Shown here piece after piece: positions 23,342 to 31,248 of a stretch of DNA of 57,083 nucleotides (position 1 is the first letter of the stretch; every line of letters starts with the position of its first letter). The position numbers and the translations under genes were made by a program. Under the pieces are notes generated by a model. That model was given only the letters and a program-made list of their open reading frames with translations. It was not told the DNA's origin and did no database searches. Origin of the DNA: Candidatus Peregrinibacteria bacterium (lineage in GTDB: Bacteria > Patescibacteriota > Gracilibacteria > UBA1369 > UBA12463); assembly GCA_026395555.1 (NCBI GenBank), contig JAPLYO010000017.1:1-57083 (forward strand). Direction: 5' to 3'.

Positions 23342-25384
23342 ATGGAGCAACCTATCTCCTATAGCACTACGGACCTTCTCGCCTCTGTCGTCGAAAACGC
23401 AACGGGCATGCGACCTAATATTTTGCGTGCCAATATTCCCGAAGCGGATTATGGATTTAACGCATTTCAACTCAGAGAAGGTAATCAACACATCGATTCA
23501 GTCATATCTGATGCACGGGCAAGAATCTCGAGACTTCTTCCTCAGGGAATTACCGTTTCCACTACCGGAAATTTCATAAATTTCAACATATCCAATGCGA
23601 TGCTCGCACAAACAGCGGGGAACATAGCGGAAAAACCAAATGGCGGAATTGAAATGCCTGATCAACAAAAAACCATGGTGGAGTACTTCTCGCCAAACAC
23701 CAATAAACCGGCTCACCTAGGCCATCTTCGCAACTTAGCCCTGGGAAAAAGTCTCTCTGCCACGCTCGCCTTCCTCGGACATGACGTACTCGAGGCCAAT
23801 CTCACAAACGATCGCGGGGCGCATATCTGCAAGTCCATGCTCGCTTATCAGTTATTCGGCGAAGACTCAACTCCTGAGTCGACAGGAATCAAGGGCGACC
23901 ACTTCGTGGGAGATTATTACGTGAGGTACGAAAAAGCTCTTCAGCAAGAGATCGCGCCGGTCATTGCACGACTTCGAGCAGAACCGGAAAATGCCGCTAA
24001 ACTCAAAAGAAAAGCCGAACTAGAAGAAGAGCTCAGACCAATTATTGAAAAAGAAAAAGCGCAGCAAGAGGCAGATAAAGTAGCCAAAAAAACAGCAAAA
24101 GATACGAGAACTCCTGAAGAAAAAGCGAGAATAAAAGATCTAAAAAAAGAATTGGAAAAGTTAGGAAAAATAAACGATGAGATAAAAGATGAGGCCAAAA
24201 AAGAGTCCTCACTCGAAAAACAGGTAAGCGCCATGCTTATTAAATGGGAGGCGGGAGATCCGGAAACGCGAGCATTATGGGAAAAAATGAACGGATGGGT
24301 ACTAGGTGGATTCCAAGAAACGCTCAAGAGAATGAATGTTCATTTTGACGTGGAATATTTTGAATCGGAAATATACAACATGGGAAGAGACATCGTGATG
24401 GACGGGCTTGCGAAAGGCATTTTCGAACGTGATCCAAGTGGAGCCGTCATTGCCGATCTTCAGAAACTTGGCATTCAAAAGAACGAAGGGAAAAAAGTTC
24501 TGCTGCGCTCCGATGGAACAACTGTATATACCACGCAAGATCTCGCCATCGCCAAAAGAAAAATGGAAGAGCACGGACTCGACAATAGTTTCTACGTCGT
24601 CGCCGGTGAGCAGGATGATCACTTCCGGGCACTCTTCGGCATTCTCAAGGCGCTCGGCTATGAGTGGGTAGACAAGCTCAAACACATGTCTTACGGCATG
24701 GTCGAACTTCCCGAGGGACGTATGAAATCCCGAGAAGGAACCGTCGTGGATGTTGATGACCTGCTCAATGAACTACGCGATAAGGTAAAAGCTATCGCTG
24801 CAGAAAAAGGAAATGAAACCATGAGCGACGAAGACGCAGACAAGATAGGAAAGGCTGCGGCGCAATATTATCTCCTCTCGGTTCGCCCAGAATCAGGTAT
24901 GAAATTTGATCCGGAAGAGTCGGTAAGTTTCGAAGGAAAAACAGGTCCATACATTTTGTATCAGTACGTTCGTACCGGCAAAATACTGGAACAGGCGGGT
25001 CAGCAGATCTGTCCCTCGGGGACGGCCCAGCAGGGTTGTCCCTCGGGGGCGGGTCAGCAGACATCAGAGGCGCCACAACCACAAGATGAACCCAACTTCA
25101 ATCTTCTCCAGGAGCCAATCGAACACGAACTTCTCCTCAAGCTCGTCGAGTTCACGGAAAAAATGCGCGCCGTCCAGAAAACAATGGATCAAACGCTCAT
25201 CGCTACGTATGTCTACGAACTCGCTCAGACCTTCTCTAACTTCTACTCGAAGTGTCCGGTCATCAAAGGCGACAAAACCCCTCCCGAGCTCTCTCAGGCC
25301 CGCCTGAAGCTCGTAGAATACACGCATACACTGCTCAAACAGTCCCTCGACCTCCTCGCGATCGAGACGGTGGAGAAAATGTAA
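23342..25384 (+). CDS. argS: Arginyl-tRNA synthetase
   Basis: ArgS charges tRNA-Arg. The 680-residue protein has an N-terminal Add-1 type domain and the class I HIGH motif as PAHLGHLRN (about residue 125). The KMSK-like loop is GRMKSREG, followed by the DALR anticodon-binding domain from about residue 585. Two unusual insertions are present. A Lys/Glu-rich predicted coiled coil (about residues 205-295) lies inside the catalytic region. A Cys/Pro/Gly repeat (about residues 552-575) lies between the catalytic and DALR domains and is encoded by GC-rich 27-bp repeats. The gene is next to an arginine-metabolism cluster but has its own promoter, and it ends 8 nt from the convergent ybaK-like gene. 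Confidence 0.95.
   Translation: MEQPISYSTTDLLASVVENATGMRPNILRANIPEADYGFNAFQLREGNQHIDSVISDARARISRLLPQGITVSTTGNFINFNISNAMLAQTAGNIAEKPNGGIEMPDQQKTMVEYFSPNTNKPAHLGHLRNLALGKSLSATLAFLGHDVLEANLTNDRGAHICKSMLAYQLFGEDSTPESTGIKGDHFVGDYYVRYEKALQQEIAPVIARLRAEPENAAKLKRKAELEEELRPIIEKEKAQQEADKVAKKTAKDTRTPEEKARIKDLKKELEKLGKINDEIKDEAKKESSLEKQVSAMLIKWEAGDPETRALWEKMNGWVLGGFQETLKRMNVHFDVEYFESEIYNMGRDIVMDGLAKGIFERDPSGAVIADLQKLGIQKNEGKKVLLRSDGTTVYTTQDLAIAKRKMEEHGLDNSFYVVAGEQDDHFRALFGILKALGYEWVDKLKHMSYGMVELPEGRMKSREGTVVDVDDLLNELRDKVKAIAAEKGNETMSDEDADKIGKAAAQYYLLSVRPESGMKFDPEESVSFEGKTGPYILYQYVRTGKILEQAGQQICPSGTAQQGCPSGAGQQTSEAPQPQDEPNFNLLQEPIEHELLLKLVEFTEKMRAVQKTMDQTLIATYVYELAQTFSNFYSKCPVIKGDKTPPELSQARLKLVEYTHTLLKQSLDLLAIETVEKM
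24995..25063 (+). repeat. GC-rich 27-bp repeats inserted in argS
   Basis: About two and a half 27-bp units contain GTCAGCAG and TGTCCCTCGGGG. The core GTCCCTCGGGGAC can fold into a 5-bp GC hairpin. In frame they encode GQQ-CPSG units. The composition is far GC-richer than the surrounding argS. Confidence 0.8.
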
Positions 25385-25392
25385 TGAAAAAT

Positions 25393-25890
25393 CTATACAT
25401 TCCAATCCATCACCTCCATTACCTTATTCGGAAGGCCATGAAAAAGTTTCTGCAAGTCAGAACCCTGAGCCTGAACGGTTTTGGTAGAAAATAACGGACT
25501 AAAAAGAAACCACTCCTGCTTAAACACTGCAGGATCTACAAACAAATCATATACCGCATCAAATCCAAACGGATAAGCACATCCCGGCTCAGCACCAAAA
25601 TGCTCCAGGAGCTCCTCCTTAGATGCTAATCGAACTTTCTTCACGTTCAACACTTCTTTTATTTTATCAAAATTCACTTTCTTTCCCTGGAGGGTAATAT
25701 AAACAATGAATCGATCATCAATCTTCATCACCATACACTTTCCCTCTGTACCGACAAATCCGGCCTCCTGTTGAACTGCGGCGAGGTCTTCATACGTCAA
25801 GGCGGCACGATGAGAAAAGAGCTTATAATCAACAAAATTCGCATCGAGAAGTTCGATAATATGTTCAAAGATTTTTTGAGAATCAATCAT
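25393..25890 (-). CDS. YbaK/ProX-type aminoacyl-tRNA deacylase
   Basis: This 165-residue single-domain protein belongs to the YbaK/EbsC/ProX group, which clears mischarged tRNAs, usually tRNA-Pro. Visible features are the N-terminal FSHRAALTYEDLAAVQ, the KCMVMKID lysine region, and the GAEPGCAYPFGFD stretch (compare the family motif G..pGsv.PfG). It lies 15 nt downstream of topA on the same strand and may be co-transcribed with it. It ends 8 nt from argS on the opposite strand. Which mischarged tRNA it edits cannot be read from sequence. Confidence 0.85.
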   Translation of the reverse strand: MIDSQKIFEHIIELLDANFVDYKLFSHRAALTYEDLAAVQQEAGFVGTEGKCMVMKIDDRFIVYITLQGKKVNFDKIKEVLNVKKVRLASKEELLEHFGAEPGCAYPFGFDAVYDLFVDPAVFKQEWFLFSPLFSTKTVQAQGSDLQKLFHGLPNKVMEVMDWNV

Positions 25891-25905
25891 GGAATGATAA
25901 GCAAT

Positions 25906-28203
25906 TTATTCCGCGCCTGACTCAGTAGGAATCTCTTTTGGAGCTCCCTCGCCACTTACGTCGGCACAACCGCTACATACTAATTTCACATCACCCTCCT
26001 TGGAGGTTTTTTCCGTAATAAGCATGCCACATTTCTTGCACAACTCCCCTGTCGGCTTATCCCAAACCGCGTTCTTACAATCAGGATATTTATTACATCC
26101 ATAGAAAGCTTTTCGTGTCTTCTTGGAAAATCGCTTAATCATCGAACCCTTACCACACTTAGGACACTTGATAGCATTTGGATCATCGATAGAAACGATA
26201 TTTTTACACTTCGGATAGTTCGTACAGCCGAGGAATGAGCCAAAACGACTCGTCTTCACCGCCATATCACTTCCACACTTTTCACACTTCGTGCCTTTTA
26301 ATTTCTCCTCAAGATCCTTCTGCTCCTGTGTTTTTTCTTTAACGACAAGCGGTCTCTTGAACTTGCATTCAGGATAATTAGTACAAGCATAGAACTTTCC
26401 AAATCGTCCGAACTTAATCTGTAGTGCATTTCCACACTCAGGACATTTCTCTTCACTAGCCTCCGTAGTCACATCATCCTTCTTAATCGTCTCATTTTTC
26501 TCAACAATCAACTTATGGAATGGCTCATAGAAGTCACGAATCAATGGCACCCAGGCCTGTTTACCCTCGGCGACCTTATCCAAACCTTCTTCCATTTCTG
26601 CTGTAAATTTATAATCAACAATCTTCGGGAAGTGCTCAACCAAGAGATCGGTCACGAGCATACCCAGATCCGTAGGCTTCAAAACTTTTCCATCTTTCTC
26701 GACATACAAACGTGCAATAATCGTAGAAATCGTTGGAGCATAGGTACTCGGACGACCGATTCCCTCAGACTCAAGCTTCTTTACGAGTGCCGCCTCAGTA
26801 TATCGTGCAGGTGGTTTGGTGAAATGTTGTTCCGGCAAAAGCTCTTTCAAATCTACAGATTCATCTTTCTTCAAAAGAGGTAGAAGCTTTTCTCCATCCT
26901 TTTCATCATCCTCTTCCTGATCATTTCCCTCCATATACACCTTCATGAATCCCGGGAAGACAACCGTCTGGCCCGTAGCACGGAAGTTATACCGCTTGTG
27001 ATTGTCAGGGGTAATATCCGCACCAACTTGCTTCAAAATTGCCTCAGCCATCTGACAAGCAACCGTACGCTTCCATACTAACTCATAAAGATTGAACTGA
27101 TCCTTGCTCAAATCAGACTTCACCTTGAACGGCTCAATCGACATATCTACCGGACGGATAGCTTCGTGAGCCTCCTGTGCACCCTTCTTTGATTTGAACT
27201 TACGAGCAGTAGGGAGAAGATACTCCTTTCCATAGAGCTCAGAGATGACCGCATTCGCCTGCTCAATAGCCACATCAGACAAATTTGTGGAATCAGTACG
27301 CATATAGGTAATGAGCGCTGTAGGCTTCCCATCAACCTCGACACCTTCGTACATCTGCTGCGCCACCATCATCGTCTTCTTTACTGAGAAACCAAGCTTA
27401 CGAGAACACTCTTGCTGCAACGTAGAAGTCGTAAATGGTGCTGCCGGTGAGCGCTTTACATCTTTTTCATCAATATTCGTAACCGTGAAGGTGTCCTTTT
27501 TAATCTCATCATGGATTGCATTAGCCTCCGTTCCGTTCGTAACTTTTGCCTCTTTACCATTAATCTTGGTAAGTGCTGCGCGGAACTTCTCGTCTCTTTT
27601 CGTAAGGAAGTCAGCGGTTAAGCTCCAATACTCATTAGGGACAAAAGCGAGGATTTCTCGCTCTCTATCGACAACCAAACGAGTAGCGACACTTTGTACG
27701 CGACCGGCCGAAAGACCATAACGAACCTTCTTCCATAATAATGGAGAAAGTTCATAACCCACTAATCTATCCAAAACACGTCGAGCCTGCTGGGCATCAA
27801 TCATATCCTGAAAAAGTTGTCGTGGATGTTTGATCGCCTCGAGAATAGCCTTTTCCGTAATTTCATGAAAAACAATTCGCTCTACCTTATTCTTCTTTGG
27901 ATTAATTTTGAGCGCCTCCAATAAGTGCCATCCAATAGCCTCCCCTTCTCGATCCTCATCAGTTGCCACCCAAATATTTGTATCCTTATCTATGAATGAC
28001 TTAAGCTCGGTAATCACCTTTTTCTTATCCGGTGAGATTAAGTATTCAGGCTTAAAATCATGTTCAATATCAACGCCCATCTTCGATTTAGGAAGATCAC
28101 GGACGTGTCCCATGGATGCACGAACCACGAAATTCTTGCTTAAAAAGCGCGAAATCGTCTTCGCTTTTGCGGGGGACTCTACGATAACAAGGTCTTTTGC
28201 CAT
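25906..28203 (-). CDS. topA: DNA topoisomerase I (type IA)
   Basis: TopA relaxes negatively supercoiled DNA. From ATG 28203 the product is 765 residues and starts MAKDLVIVESPAKAKT, the Toprim entry motif; the frame extending to 28239 lies within the promoter. DEDREGEAIGWHLLEAL, GLSAGRVQSVATRLVV and the active-site YMRTDST are present. The C-terminus has four zinc-ribbon units (CPEC/CTNYPEC, CEKC/CTNYPKC, CPKC/CNKYPDC, CKKC/CSGC). TTGACA, 16 bp, TACAAT on the minus strand ends 8 nt before the ATG, giving an almost leaderless message. Confidence 0.97.
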   Translation of the reverse strand: MAKDLVIVESPAKAKTISRFLSKNFVVRASMGHVRDLPKSKMGVDIEHDFKPEYLISPDKKKVITELKSFIDKDTNIWVATDEDREGEAIGWHLLEALKINPKKNKVERIVFHEITEKAILEAIKHPRQLFQDMIDAQQARRVLDRLVGYELSPLLWKKVRYGLSAGRVQSVATRLVVDREREILAFVPNEYWSLTADFLTKRDEKFRAALTKINGKEAKVTNGTEANAIHDEIKKDTFTVTNIDEKDVKRSPAAPFTTSTLQQECSRKLGFSVKKTMMVAQQMYEGVEVDGKPTALITYMRTDSTNLSDVAIEQANAVISELYGKEYLLPTARKFKSKKGAQEAHEAIRPVDMSIEPFKVKSDLSKDQFNLYELVWKRTVACQMAEAILKQVGADITPDNHKRYNFRATGQTVVFPGFMKVYMEGNDQEEDDEKDGEKLLPLLKKDESVDLKELLPEQHFTKPPARYTEAALVKKLESEGIGRPSTYAPTISTIIARLYVEKDGKVLKPTDLGMLVTDLLVEHFPKIVDYKFTAEMEEGLDKVAEGKQAWVPLIRDFYEPFHKLIVEKNETIKKDDVTTEASEEKCPECGNALQIKFGRFGKFYACTNYPECKFKRPLVVKEKTQEQKDLEEKLKGTKCEKCGSDMAVKTSRFGSFLGCTNYPKCKNIVSIDDPNAIKCPKCGKGSMIKRFSKKTRKAFYGCNKYPDCKNAVWDKPTGELCKKCGMLITEKTSKEGDVKLVCSGCADVSGEGAPKEIPTESGAE

Positions 28204-28211
28204 ACCGTCTG

Positions 28212-28239
28212 ATTGTATTGAAAATTGGCGTCCTGTCAA
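28212..28239 (-). promoter_or_regulatory. topA promoter, near-leaderless
   Basis: On the minus strand a perfect TTGACA (28234-28239), a 16-bp spacer and TACAAT (28212-28217) lie 8 nt before ATG 28203. Confidence 0.75.
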
Positions 28240-28277
28240 ATATCTTGTATAAATACAGCTTTAAAAAAGCCCTTAAT

Positions 28278-28306
28278 TTGCCAAAAAATAAGAAATATGT
28301 TAAAAT
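28278..28306 (+). promoter_or_regulatory. Promoter of the 28333 gene
   Basis: TTGCCA (28278-28283), a 17-bp spacer and an extended -10 TGTTAAAAT (TAAAAT 28301-28306) predict an 18-nt leader. Confidence 0.6.
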
Positions 28307-28332
28307 ATAAAAGTACTTCATAATATGTATCG

Positions 28333-28758
28333 ATGAACACTTCCAATGACACTCAAAACACACCGAGCCAGCAAGCAGAAAATGCCGATACGGCAAGATT
28401 TGAAAAAATAATTGATGACTCAATCGGGGAAGGTTTTAGGGACAGGCTCAAAGACTTAAGCCTCAAAGAAGTGAAGGCGATCTGGAAATTAGTGCAGAAA
28501 AGAAAAGCGAACTTATGGTCTCGCGCCACAGCAGATGCCGCAGCTTCGAGAAGATGGCATGCTAAACTACGAAATAGAGTTGGTAGCGTATTGGGAAACA
28601 TACCCGGCCTAGAGCACATTAAAGGTGCACAAAACGAGGCTGCCTATAAAGAAACGAGTGATGTCTTTGGGGATAAATATGTAGGTCTGTACGACACGCT
28701 AGCTTCCCTCGAGGAAGATGCGTTTCAGGAGGCAAGAAGAAAAGGATTGTATTATTGA
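28333..28758 (+). CDS. Small charged alpha-helical protein, unknown
   Basis: I do not recognise this 141-residue protein. A polar N-terminus (about 20 residues, Asn/Thr/Gln-rich) precedes a mostly helical, charged body with a basic patch (WKLVQKRKANLWSRATADAAASRRWHAKLRNR spans residues 51-82). It has no signal peptide, membrane segment or cysteine. It has its own promoter and lies between divergent topA and the aromatic leader. The codon pattern and promoter make it a real gene; a nucleic-acid-binding role is only a guess from the basic patch. Confidence 0.6.
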   Translation: MNTSNDTQNTPSQQAENADTARFEKIIDDSIGEGFRDRLKDLSLKEVKAIWKLVQKRKANLWSRATADAAASRRWHAKLRNRVGSVLGNIPGLEHIKGAQNEAAYKETSDVFGDKYVGLYDTLASLEEDAFQEARRKGLYY

Positions 28759-28789
28759 GTATCAATCTTGGCTTCAAAAAATAATAAAT

Positions 28790-28818
28790 TTGACAAAATG
28801 GCATACAAACGCCAAAAT
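28790..28818 (+). promoter_or_regulatory. Promoter of the aromatic amino acid operon
   Basis: A perfect TTGACA (28790-28795) is followed after 17 bp by CAAAAT (28813-28818), four of six matches. The start would be near 28825, inside or beside the perfect palindrome AAGACGTCTT (28820-28829), a possible operator. The leader peptide starts about 15 nt downstream. Confidence 0.55.
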
Positions 28819-28839
28819 AAAGACGTCTTAAAAACGCAC

Positions 28840-28902
28840 ATGCAACATTCAGTCAACACTTTCGGATATTACTTTTGGAACTTCAACAACGTGAAGGCCT
28901 AG
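28840..28902 (+). CDS. Aromatic-rich attenuator leader peptide
   Basis: ATG 28840 opens a 20-codon ORF ending at TAG 28900-28902. Its centre is FGYYFWNF (28861-28884), so six of 20 residues are Phe, Tyr or Trp, including four in a row. It sits between a promoter and a terminator hairpin and immediately precedes eight genes for aromatic amino acid synthesis. In known attenuators of the pheL/trpL type, ribosome stalling at such codons when charged tRNA is scarce lets an antiterminator form. Here all three aromatic amino acids are represented. There is no Shine-Dalgarno sequence, as elsewhere in this window. The peptide itself need not have a function. Confidence 0.85.
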   Translation: MQHSVNTFGYYFWNFNNVKA

Positions 28903-28908
28903 AGTGTT
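28855..28908 (+). promoter_or_regulatory. Attenuator segments 1 and 2 (pause stem)
   Basis: AACACT (28855-28860), just before the aromatic codons, is perfectly complementary to AGTGTT (28903-28908), just after the stop codon. This stem would sequester the region needed for the antiterminator when no ribosome is present. Confidence 0.5.
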
Positions 28909-28932
28909 ATGCGAAATTTCCACCTCTACGCC
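28896..28932 (+). promoter_or_regulatory. Antiterminator stem
   Basis: GGCCTAGAG (28896-28904, overlapping the stop codon) pairs with CTCTACGCC (28924-28932) in eight of nine positions. The second arm overlaps the 5' arm of the terminator, so the two structures exclude each other. A ribosome finishing the peptide would cover the first arm. Confidence 0.65.
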
Positions 28933-28952
28933 CTCACAAAAGGGCTTTTTTT
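28930..28952 (+). terminator. Attenuator terminator before aroA-aroK
   Basis: GCCCT (28930-28934), loop CACAAA and AGGGC (28941-28945) are followed by seven T (28946-28952). It ends 11 nt before the first structural gene, so any transcript of the operon from the upstream promoter must pass it. Confidence 0.8.
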
Positions 28953-28963
28953 ATGCTTATCTT

Positions 28964-30805
28964 ATGAAACTTATCGTCGAACCAACATTACGAATTGAGG
29001 GGCAAGTTACTCCCCCATCATCCAAATCACACAGCGTGAGAGCGCTTCTATTGGCCACGTTAGCAAACGGCACATCTACGCTAAAAAATATTCTGGATGC
29101 CTCCGACACACGTGCCGCTATCGACGTCTGCAGAAAACTCGGAGCCAAAATTACCTGCATAAAAAATGCAACAGGAGGATTGGACTGCACGGTTGAAAGT
29201 AATGGAACCCCACTTCAAACAGATGAAACCGAACTTTTTTCGGCCAATTCAGGAATAACAACTACATTTACTATTCCTATTTTAGGGCTAAGAAAAGACG
29301 CAAAACAACTGATAACACTCTCATGCGGAGAGCAGATGATGCAGCGACCAATCAATACAATTCTCGATGCCGCTACGAAACTTGGATTAGAAATAAAAAG
29401 TACCAACGGGCACTGTCCGTTAAAAATATCAGGAGCGTTAATCGGTAGTGAAATAGAAATTGACGGAACGAACTCGCAAAACGTATCAGCTCTTCTGCTC
29501 GCCCTTCCTCTCGCTCCAAATACATCCACTATAATAGTAAAAAATCTACAGGAACGCCCATACGTCGAGATGACGCTGCGATGTCTGGATGAACAAAATA
29601 TTGAATACACGCATACTCGCAGTGGAAATATCGATCAGTTCACCATACCTGGGAACCAAATCTACAAGCCATTTGAAAAGACTATCCCGGGTGATTTTTC
29701 ATCAGCATCTTACATTATTGCCGCCTCTGTTTTACTCCCAGGGCATGTGATTATCGATACGATGGATATGACAGATTCACAAGGAGACAAGCGATTAATC
29801 ACGATTTTGCAAGAGATGGGAGCGCACATAAAAATTGAAGGAAAAACAATCGTAATTGACGGTGGACATCCACTCATAGGTCAAGAAATAGACTGTAATG
29901 ATATTCCGGATATGGTGCCAACACTCACGGTTATCGCCACGCAGGCCGAAGGAAAAACAACACTTACAAATGTCGGTCACGCCCGAATCAAAGAAACAGA
30001 CAGATTGAAATCCATGGCCACCGAGCTCAAGAAAATGGGTGCAAATATAGAAGAACACACCACCTCGCTCGTCATATATCGAAGCCGGCTCTTCCGTGCA
30101 TCACTCGACGGATACAATGATCACAGAACCATTATGGCACTCGCCATAGCCAGCCTTCTGCCAACTGACGGAGCAAGCGAGATCACGACAGCAGAGGGAG
30201 TGGACAAGACATTTCCTAACTTCACCACAACTATGAACACTCTCGGCGCAAAAATGCACGCTCTAAGCCCAAAACATCTCATCCTCATCGGCTTCAAAAA
30301 TGCCGGAAAGACGACGATCGGTCAGGATCTGGCCAAAAGACTTGGCCTACCATTCCGAGACCTCGATGAAGAAATCATCGCTCATCACGAAAAAATCTCA
30401 GGCAAAAAACAAAGTTGCAGAGAAATAATGAACGAGTACGGAGAGACATTTTTCAGAGATATGGAACACACCGTCCTAGAAAAAATCACAGCGTCGCCTG
30501 ATATCAGCATCATCGCCCTAGGTGGCGGAACGCCAATAGTAGTAGAAAATCATCCACTACTCACACCCCACCACATCATTCACATTTCCGCCCCAAAGAG
30601 TATCGTGTTCGAGCGGATTATGATTAACGGCAAACCCGCATTCTTCCCTCAAGATCAAGACGCCTTCGTCAGCTTCCAGGAGCTATGGAATTCCAGAGAG
30701 CCAATATTCGAAAAACTTGCTACAATAACGATCCACAATAACGGCTCTATCAAGGAGTCCGTGGAAAACATCCTACGACAACTTGTTACCAAAACCACCA
30801 TATGA
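28964..30805 (+). CDS. aroA-aroK: EPSP synthase-shikimate kinase fusion (AroA-AroK)
   Basis: This 613-residue bifunctional enzyme covers two shikimate steps. Residues 1 to about 430 are 5-enolpyruvylshikimate-3-phosphate synthase, with PPSSKSHSVRALLLA at 17-31, ARIKETDRL and GYNDHRTIMALAIASLL. From about 438 comes shikimate kinase, with Walker A GFKNAGKTT (443-451), DLDEEI, and GGGTP (about 520-524). Shikimate kinase acts just before EPSP synthase, so the fused order is the reverse of the pathway order. The start at 28964 lies 11 nt after the attenuator U-tract; the frame remains open upstream to 28904, but that region is the attenuator. The gene overlaps aroQ by 4 nt. Confidence 0.95.
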   Translation: MKLIVEPTLRIEGQVTPPSSKSHSVRALLLATLANGTSTLKNILDASDTRAAIDVCRKLGAKITCIKNATGGLDCTVESNGTPLQTDETELFSANSGITTTFTIPILGLRKDAKQLITLSCGEQMMQRPINTILDAATKLGLEIKSTNGHCPLKISGALIGSEIEIDGTNSQNVSALLLALPLAPNTSTIIVKNLQERPYVEMTLRCLDEQNIEYTHTRSGNIDQFTIPGNQIYKPFEKTIPGDFSSASYIIAASVLLPGHVIIDTMDMTDSQGDKRLITILQEMGAHIKIEGKTIVIDGGHPLIGQEIDCNDIPDMVPTLTVIATQAEGKTTLTNVGHARIKETDRLKSMATELKKMGANIEEHTTSLVIYRSRLFRASLDGYNDHRTIMALAIASLLPTDGASEITTAEGVDKTFPNFTTTMNTLGAKMHALSPKHLILIGFKNAGKTTIGQDLAKRLGLPFRDLDEEIIAHHEKISGKKQSCREIMNEYGETFFRDMEHTVLEKITASPDISIIALGGGTPIVVENHPLLTPHHIIHISAPKSIVFERIMINGKPAFFPQDQDAFVSFQELWNSREPIFEKLATITIHNNGSIKESVENILRQLVTKTTI

Positions 30806-31248
30806 AAACCATTCTCCTCATCCACGGACCAAATTTAAATCTCTTAGGCAAACGTGATCAGGGTCACTACGGCTCACTCACGCTGAAAAAATTAGAAGAA
30901 ATCGTGAAGGCGGAAGCAAAAGTACTGGGTTATCGAATCCTATCATTTCAATCAAACCACGAAGGAGATCTCATTGATTTTATTCAAAAGAATTCAGAAA
31001 AATCAGATGGAATACTCATCAACCCGGGAGCACTCACGCACTACAGTTACGCGCTCCACGATGCCATAATCGACGCACAGGTGCCGACAGTAGAAGTTCA
31101 TCTCTCGGATATAAACAAACGAGAATCCTGGAGAAAAATATCAGTAACAAAACCGGCCTGCATCGGACAAAAATTCGGCAAGAAAGAAAAAAGTTATCTA
31201 GAGGGACTCACATTACTGCATAAAAAACTGACCACCCAACACTCATGA
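30802..31248 (+). CDS. aroQ: Type II 3-dehydroquinate dehydratase
   Basis: This enzyme converts 3-dehydroquinate to 3-dehydroshikimate. The 148-residue length, GPNLNLLGKRDQGHYGSLTL with the catalytic Arg and Tyr, FQSNHEGDLIDFIQ, INPGALTHYSYALHDA and EVHLSDINKRE are all typical of the type II dodecameric enzyme. It overlaps both neighbours by an ATGA, implying translational coupling in the operon. Confidence 0.97.
   Translation: MKTILLIHGPNLNLLGKRDQGHYGSLTLKKLEEIVKAEAKVLGYRILSFQSNHEGDLIDFIQKNSEKSDGILINPGALTHYSYALHDAIIDAQVPTVEVHLSDINKRESWRKISVTKPACIGQKFGKKEKSYLEGLTLLHKKLTTQHS

Noticed and set aside
23941-24327. Minus-strand Ser/Phe-rich frame opposite argS
   Set aside because: It is the complement of the Lys/Glu-rich coiled-coil coding region in argS.
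28904-28963. Longer aroA-aroK frame starting at 28904
   Set aside because: This stretch is the attenuator hairpin region. ATG 28964 matches the family N-terminus.
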